Shown here: piece by piece, positions 57,801-64,000 of the stretch
Position numbering within the stretch: position 1 is the first letter of the stretch
Layout: each line of letters starts with the position of its first letter
Assembly: GCA_033239525.1 (NCBI GenBank)
Contig: BSYO01000003.1
Span: forward strand, 21,655,716-21,719,715
DNA: 64,000 nucleotides
Reading direction: 5' to 3'
DNA from: Nepenthes gracilis
Lineage: Eukaryota > Streptophyta > Magnoliopsida > Caryophyllales > Nepenthaceae
Notes under the pieces: generated by a model
The model's input: only the letters and a program-made list of their open reading frames with translations
The model's database searches: none
What the model was told of the DNA's origin: nothing
Made by a program: the position numbers and the translations under genes

Positions 57801-60029
57801 TTAAATAATTATTTAATTTATATAATTTATTTTTAAAATTTTGACCATAACCAATGAATGAATTTGGAAGCCAACCCTTGAAAGCGTATGACCCTAACAG
57901 CTCTGGAAAAATTCTATGATTTGTTTATTTATTTGTTGTACATATTTGTATCACTAATTTTTAGTAAAAATAAGAAAAAATGCCAAATTTAAAATATATT
58001 TATTATAAATAGCATAATTTAAGATTGGCTGTGGAATTTATGGGAGCGATGGTACAATCTTAAATGAGGCTCGGACTGTTTAAATATAAATTTTATTACC
58101 TTGGCGTTGAAGTGGAATCGATCAACGCCGTTCCAATTATCGAGGTCGTAGGCGGTGTAATGCTTGCAACAGGCGGCGACTTTCAACCGATCACCGCCGT
58201 CACCCTGTAGGCCTCTGACGTAGCTGGCGGCATATTTTCCGGTGAGAAGCGGGTCCTCGCCGGGAGTCTCCTGTCCCCGACCCCACCGTGGGTCCCTGAA
58301 GATGTTGACGTTTGGGCTCCAATACGTCAGACCAGCCATCCCTCCGTTGTACATCGCTCTTGCCTCGTCTGACACCACCTGCAGCCATACATAATTCGTT
58401 TCGTGTTTCTATCCCAAAAATATGTAATTTTATAATTAATGATCCCATAAAATAATATTACAAATCACGTCCGGTACGAAAAACTAGGGCCCAATGTTGC
58501 ATCCAATCTAACTTTGTGCCATATAAAATATTATTTTTATATGTTAGCCTAAAGTTCTCTTTATTTTGCAAAATAAGTATATTGTTTTGTATAAAAATAT
58601 TTTTGAGCTGGGCTGGATTTGTTCTGGCATTTAACTGTGGATTGGCAAGAAGTAGCAGTCTCATAAATTCATTTGAAATTTCTAGGAATACTTCATTCAA
58701 AAGCCAATTATTTAAAATGTCGTATCGAGAGAGGCAGTAAACAATTTTTTTACTTTTTTTTTTTTAAGGTTGAATTTGGGGTGAGTCCATCTTCTCCTCA
58801 AGACATCTCCACATCATCCGTTACATAAAAAAAAAAAAAATTAACGGAAGAGATTTAAAATATAAAAAAATTATTTAAATGAGATTTTTTATTTTGTATT
58901 TTTATAATTGGATTGAATATTGTAAAAATAAATTTATAGAAAATATTATATATAATTTTTTTCGTATCTTGTGATTTCTATCTTTAAATTTTTATTTAAT
59001 AAAAAATTATAGAATACATTTACTTTCAGATACGTATGGCTGTCAAATTTCAACAAGAGCAGCTATTGAATGCACGTTAACTACTTGTGTGGCTAATTCA
59101 TTAATAAGGTGCAATTTTCCTGCAGCAACAAGTGGTTGCATTATTTGGACAATTTATCAGCCTCATTAAATCGGTGCCTAGCGTTTAAATAAGTAACATC
59201 CTTTACGGCTGGTAGACTTAGGGGGTGTTTTTTCTTTGTAATTCGAAATAATAATAAATCTTTTTTCAAAATAAATTCCGTCATTTTTAGAATTTTTAAT
59301 TTTTTAGGACATTTTCAAAATTAAAAAAAAAATTATAGCAATAAAATCATTTATGAAGATTTCAAAAGATGTAACCTTTTTACTTGTTTAACCATAAGCA
59401 TGAAAATTTACTTCACATCTCAGAGGGTTAGCTTATTCGAACCACCAGCGAATGAATCAAATTTGAAAGAGAAAGACCGATTTAACCTTACGGACAAATA
59501 ATAATCTATGAACGACGGTTAGACTGACTCCTTGTAATTATTAGGATAATGTAGAGCAAAAAACAATAAAGTTGTAATTAGCAGAAAAGATTCTCACCCG
59601 TCCGATTTCTTCCCACAACGATTCATTGAACGATGCAGCGGTTGTGATGACCTGAGGGAAGCTGGTGGCGCCAGGGAACTTCCCGCCAAATCTGGTACCC
59701 GGCCCGACGTTGGACATCCCATGAAGCGCCTCCGACCACCACTCGTACCCTTGAATCCCGAGCCTCGGCACCGGCACCGCGCTGTTCCCTATCAGCTTCA
59801 CCTTCTCCGGCAACGTCAGCCGTCCGATGAGGTCCCGCACCCTGTCCTTCATCGGCGATTCCGTCCGGCAGAATACGAAGTTACGGTTCCCGACATCTAC
59901 CGGGTCGCAGGCGAACGGCGGCCGAGCTTCAACGGCATGAAATAATGCGAGTGTGAAGAAGAGTGAAAGTAAGAAAAGCACCGTGAAAGTGGCGCCGGGG
60001 GCTGCATTGGTGGCGGCAGTGGAAGCCAT
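51802..60029 (-). CDS. Beta-D-xylosidase, glycoside hydrolase family 3, seven exons, 777 aa
   Basis: Exons on the minus strand are 59598-60029, 58100-58378, 56407-56576, 56133-56230, 55632-55982, 53305-53718 and 51802-52391. All junctions are GT-AG and all phases agree, giving 2334 bp with one stop at the end. Residues 1-35 form a signal peptide (hydrophobic core 14-31, likely cut after VEA). The GH3 N-terminal domain contains [41 protein letters not shown] and YIVSDCDS, whose first Asp (299) is the predicted nucleophile. The GH3 C-terminal domain contains [14 protein letters not shown] and [14 protein letters not shown], then [10 protein letters not shown] and a fibronectin-III-like end with [15 protein letters not shown]. 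Plant relatives (BXL proteins, about 770 aa) are secreted and release xylose, sometimes arabinose, from cell-wall polysaccharides. The start is the first ATG before the signal peptide. Substrate preference cannot be read from sequence. Confidence 0.95.
53719..55631 (-). other. Intron 5 of the beta-xylosidase gene, 1.9 kb, with a probable insertion
   Basis: Its outer parts are AT-rich like the other introns. 54180-55330 is different: GC-richer, with CT-rich microsatellites at 54684-54860 and four palindromic segments. This suggests an inserted transposon-like sequence whose ends I cannot define. Small frames in it are not supported as genes. Confidence 0.5.
54472..55068. repeat. Four imperfect palindromes of the CCGTTGGAT type
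   Basis: They lie at 54472-54496, 54597-54627, 54916-54946 and 55049-55068. Each has a (G/A)CCGTTGGA(T) arm and a complementary ATCCAA(C/T)GG-type arm, separated by 3 to about 13 bases; the third has a more diverged right arm. Confidence 0.8.
56577..58099 (-). other. Intron 2 of the beta-xylosidase gene
   Basis: 1.5 kb, AT-rich, with no coding potential or clear transposon seen. Confidence 0.8.
58379..59597 (-). other. Intron 1 of the beta-xylosidase gene
   Basis: 1.2 kb, bounded by GTGAGAATC and CTGCAG. AT-rich and noncoding; the small frame at 58516-58740 is not supported. Confidence 0.8.
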
Positions 60030-62597
60030 TCCTCTTGCAGGAAGAATATTTTTGGCTTCGGGGCCTAAGGATAATAAAGTCTGCAACGATATATATATAT
60101 ATATAGATATATAAGTTTGCAGATTGTTAAGTAATTTTCAAGGGCATATAAATAAAATATTAGTACGGTATGGGCGAAGGGATAAATGCAAGACAACTGC
60201 TTTTTCATGACACTTAATGTTTACTAGTTTTTGCTTGGCAGTCCTTTTTTTTTTTTAATCTCAGAATTGGATCACCTTACTTTAATTTTCATCTTTTTAG
60301 AAGCAAAGCATCTCGGGTGGGTGGTGGGCCATCCGTTAGTTTATAGCGAGTAGGTCCTCGTGTTCCCTATGAAGTATTTCTTCCTTCTTGAGGGGTCGAC
60401 ATGCAAAATCTCCTTAATTTATAATCAGAAATAAATTGATGTTTCCCTTATTTTTTGCATGAAAAATCATATCAAATTGACGTATTATTTATATAAAAAT
60501 AATAATTTATATAAAAAAAAATTAGGCACAGGGTTAAAAGCCAATCTGTCACTTTGTTAATTTTCTGTATTAAAAATTAAAATTCATAGTTTAACATTGA
60601 TGGGTGTTGAGAATCAGAATTATCGTGTGAATTAAAAAGTCGACTGCTTTATTTGATATCCGAATATAAACGGGTCTGTTATTTATAATTCTGAATTTGG
60701 ATCCTACGCACTATAATAAAATAAATTAAGGTAAAAGGTGTACGAAACTTGTCCCTAATATATCATCCGACGTTTAAATTAATATTTTTTTCTATTTTAA
60801 TGTGAAATATATAAGAAAACTGATCAAGAATTTAGAGAGGATGAAATGAGTGTATGTACGGAGGATAATACTTTTTTTGTGCACTTGGCTGGTTGAATGA
60901 CTTTTATTTTTGTACATTTGTTTGGCTGAGTGGTTTTTATTTTCTTTTTCTCTTTTTTTCTCATCCCCTTCCTTTTTGGGAAAGGGTTTATTTATAATAA
61001 GAGATGTCTTTTGATTGGTGAGCAATTAGAATTAATACATGTGCATAATGTCACTTCAAATCAATAATGAAGAACGTTACTTGCATGTGTAATAGTCATT
61101 TCAATTTAATGACAAGACTGCATGGTTACCAACTTTTGAATCAATTCAATTGCCCTCTATATTCGACAATTAAACAACTCATTATAATTCTTTAATATAT
61201 AACTGTTCAAATTGTATTCATTAGTTTATACATTCGTATACTATTATCTGATGGGCTCTATGGTATCCATATTGGGATGTCAATATTTAGACTTCCTATT
61301 CACCTGCGTATTGGGGTCAATTCGTTCTTGGCTGTACCTATTACTAGTCCATTGTATTGGAAGATTTGAATTTCAACTCCCAACATAGCATTGATGGAAT
61401 GCTAGTTGTAGCTTCATCAATATGCGCCCCTTCCCCAAATAAATTGCTGATTCGGGATCTTATTTGACAAGATTTTATTCTTTGCCATTACTACTATGAT
61501 TTGAAATCTTTTTGAGTTGAATACCCACTGAGTACTCCTCTCAATTATAAATTGAGAAACTCTCTCTGCCTTACATCTTAGGGCATTCTTTGTCTTCGTA
61601 TGACTGTTCTGAGCCAATATGATGCCTTTGCTGCCATGAGTCAGAGTCAGTGAAAGTTTTCTTCCAACTTTTGAACTAGGGATTTGAGAAAATGCCTGAA
61701 GACTATCTTTGTTATCCTCTTTTATATAAAAAATCATTTTAATTTTTTTTTCATTTACATCTTCCTAAAACTAGGCCTTTATCACTGTAACAAGATCCTC
61801 AATTTTACATTTATGCTTGATGTGACCTGGGCAACTATAGTGGCTTTGACGGACGATTTTTGTTCTTTGCCTCCCTCAATAGTGCTGTTGGAGTTCTTAG
61901 AGAAAGGTTTTCTTTACTAGGTTGTTATCCTATGTCTTTCTTTCTGTTCACTCGAATTATACTTTCACTATTGTAAGTTTGTATGTCATAAAAGGAATCA
62001 ATAAATAGAACTACCTCAGTGATATTCTTTTTTCTTTGTATGACTTTAATATTCTTGTATTCTTTGAGTAGTTAATGCACTTGGATGCCATTTTTTACTA
62101 TTTAATTTCTCACAATTTGACAATTCAGACATCTGACAAATCGGTCTTCTGACAATCCAATGTGTAATAATTTACTTTAAATGAATATATTATTTATGCA
62201 TACATAAATTAATCAAATCAACTTTAATTAGGATAGTGTCAGGGTCACTTGTTGCCATTCTGTCACCTTAAGAAATGTTACATTATGCCATCATTACCTA
62301 TGCAGTGAAGCAGACGCGCCGAGTTAGGTGTCATAATTACTTACTATCAGTCTATAGCGCTGGGTGGCTCTGTGTCAAGCCATCATTATTGACGCAATAA
62401 AACAGACGTGCCATAGTACGCTCCAGTGTTGGCATGTGTTTGAACTATTATGAAAATGCACATCTTTAGTGTCTTTAGATGACGCCATTTTTTAGTCAAA
62501 TTAATAGCTATTTAAACTCTTATACTCTTTGATTTTTATATTTCTTCACATTTCACTCTTCTTAGCTTGAATTTGCTTTTTATTTCTCCTTGTCTCT
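60030..62597 (-). promoter_or_regulatory. Upstream region of the beta-xylosidase gene
   Basis: A (TA)n stretch at 60090-60112 lies 60-80 bp before the ATG and could serve as TATA region. The rest is AT-rich. The minus frame 61417-61737 (106 codons) is not recognised and has no upstream or downstream support. From about 62300 the sequence resembles the upstream part of the antisense genes of A-C. Confidence 0.35.
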
Positions 62598-62626
62598 ATG
62601 GCTTCTTAAGTAGCTTCTAAAGGTAT
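62406..62626 (+). pseudogene. Possible start of a fourth Tat antisense ORF, cut by an LTR
   Basis: An ACGTG core at 62406, a TATA-like CTATTTAAAC at 62508-62517 and a CT-rich leader precede an ATG at 62598, about 80 bp after the TATA. The peptide begins MAS, stop, VASKGI, comparable to MAPGVKDIAS in B. The copy has an early stop and is interrupted at 62627 by an LTR. The evidence is short and mainly positional. Confidence 0.28.
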
Positions 62627-64000
62627 TGTGACGGAATGATTTTTTTTTTTGTCCTCAGAATTTTTCGTCATTATAAGAAATAGAAATCTAAGCCCAATTG
62701 ACAACCTAAAGTTTTAGAAAAAAATGGATAGAGTCTCCTCTAAAATTGGACTAAATTGAAGTACATGTCCTGTTTATAACCTACAAACATACAGAATAAC
62801 ATCATCCTATCTATCAACAGAAATTCTTATTTTAGATACAGGATCACAGATGCCGTATAATTCTCTACGGCTTACATTTTACATTTTCTATTCACTATAT
62901 TAAAAGTTCAGAATTAAGATGTCATTTAGGACCTATACAGAATCTATGAAATATATAGTGAAAGTAGAATTATAAACCTGCAGAAATATAATTTCTGTTT
63001 CATCATATGTATCACATACATTCTATATATAAGAATCCATATGCATAAGATCCATATACAAAACCATATATCCAAAAATTAGGTTTTTATAATTTAACTG
63101 TTTCTTTTCAAGATTTCCAAAATACTTCAGGTCTTCGAAATCTTCAGGCTAAGCTATTGATTACTCCTCCTTGTCCGGTACTAGTTCTACAGCCTTATCT
63201 GGAGGAAAAAAAGTAAAACAGTGAGTCAAAATTTACTAAGATACATGCAGGTATGAAATAAAATGTTCATATAGAATAGAATGTAGTAAAAAGCATACAA
63301 ATGTATATTAAAGTATAAATACTCTAAAGTAGTGATTTATAGAAATTATAGTAGAATCTGATGTAGAAGGTTACAGAACTGCCAGGAACAGAAACACTCA
63401 AGCTTCGAAAATCAGAAATCAGTATAATCATACTTTGTTAATAATACATCGGCAAAATATGTTTCAAAAAGTAGAAATCGGTCTCAATTCTATAGATTAT
63501 AGAAAATTTCTTTTTTATCAGTAAATAACCAAATAGTAGACCCTACTAGTAGAAGGGGCGAATAATCGAGAATATATTGTATTAACTCAATATAATTCAA
63601 GGTTAGAAATAGGAATAGGAGATCCCTCCTCACGGGATCTATCCCCTCTCAGGAGATTCAGGACAGGGGTGCCGACCAATAATGATAACTACCCTTTAGT
63701 TTAATACCCTGAGAAAGGACGGAATACATATAACTCCATTGGAAGAGTTATCTTTGATTACCATCATAACGTTTTAAGCCATGTCGGAGAACCTAACCTG
63801 ACTGTGTATCAGTCCCGAGTCCTAATTAATAGTATCAAAAATATTTTTTTTTCTTATTTCATAGCTGAAGATCTTTTCAGCTTCAGAATATACAGTAACA
63901 GTTTATAATCCTTTAATTTCGCTTCAAAATATACAGAAATTGTTTAAAATCCTTAAATTTCATTTCAAAATATACGAAAATAATTTGAAACCCTTCAGTT
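62627..64000 (+). mobile_element. LTR (left end), runs off the window
   Basis: It starts TGTGACGGAATG, like the solo LTR at 13105 (TGTGACAGAACG). Later parts include a GTGAGTCAAA segment near 63223, as in the solo LTR near 13564, and a CTGAGAAAGGACGG-type segment near 63708. No coding frames. Whether it is a solo LTR or the left end of a whole element is outside the window. Confidence 0.55.

Noticed and set aside
61417..61737. 106-codon minus-strand frame upstream of the beta-xylosidase
   Set aside because: I considered a retroelement or pararetrovirus fragment but found no recognisable motif; left unassigned.
1..64000. tRNA or rRNA genes
   Set aside because: Only primer-binding sites complementary to tRNA ends were seen; no cloverleaf with A and B boxes was recognised by eye.

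Overview
The window is nuclear DNA from a flowering plant, most likely a eudicot. It holds one intact intron-containing plant gene (a seven-exon GH3 beta-D-xylosidase on the minus strand) and is otherwise mostly nested LTR retrotransposons separated by AT-rich spacers. I see no bacterial-style operons, CRISPR arrays, rRNA or tRNA genes.

Layout. 1-1980: an LTR-like sequence inserted in the left LTR of element A. 1981-16253: element A, a degraded minus-strand Ty3/gypsy element of the Tat lineage. It is interrupted by a solo LTR (13105-15058) with an intact CCCCT target duplication. 16254-18968: AT-rich spacer with a 145-bp direct repeat. 18969-24531: element E, a plus-strand LTR element with almost no internal region and a right LTR of about 4 kb carrying three 191-bp tandem repeats. 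24730-34178: element B, a nearly full-length minus-strand Tat element (LTRs 781 and 789 bp, target duplication AGATG). 34184-37470: AT-rich spacer. 37471-44063: element C, a Tat element that has lost almost all of pol. 44064-46073: spacer. 46074-51320: element D, a degraded minus-strand Ty1/copia element (target duplication GGATA). 51802-60029: the beta-xylosidase gene. 60030-62626: its upstream region, ending in a possible start of a fourth antisense ORF. 62627-64000: the beginning of another LTR.

The most interesting system is shared by A, B and C. Each carries, between its 3' LTR and the end of pol, a gene on the strand opposite to gag-pol. The gene starts with a conserved MAP..V peptide and has conserved middle motifs, a lysine-rich putative nuclear signal (B and C) and a coiled-coil C-terminus. 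All three copies are interrupted at the same place by a short phase-0 GT-AG intron (88, 71 and 84 bp). All three also have a TATA-like box and ACGT-core elements upstream and a shared A-rich 3' end. The antisense gene therefore looks like an independently promoted, spliced and polyadenylated transcription unit that converges on pol. C lost pol but kept this gene. The family resembles the plant domain named 'putative gypsy type transposon' (Transposase_28); its function is not known to me.

The beta-xylosidase is the only complete host gene. Its exon junctions fit phase by phase into a 777-residue secreted enzyme, presumably acting on cell-wall xylan. Its fifth intron contains four imperfect palindromes built on CCGTTGGAT/ATCCAACGG.
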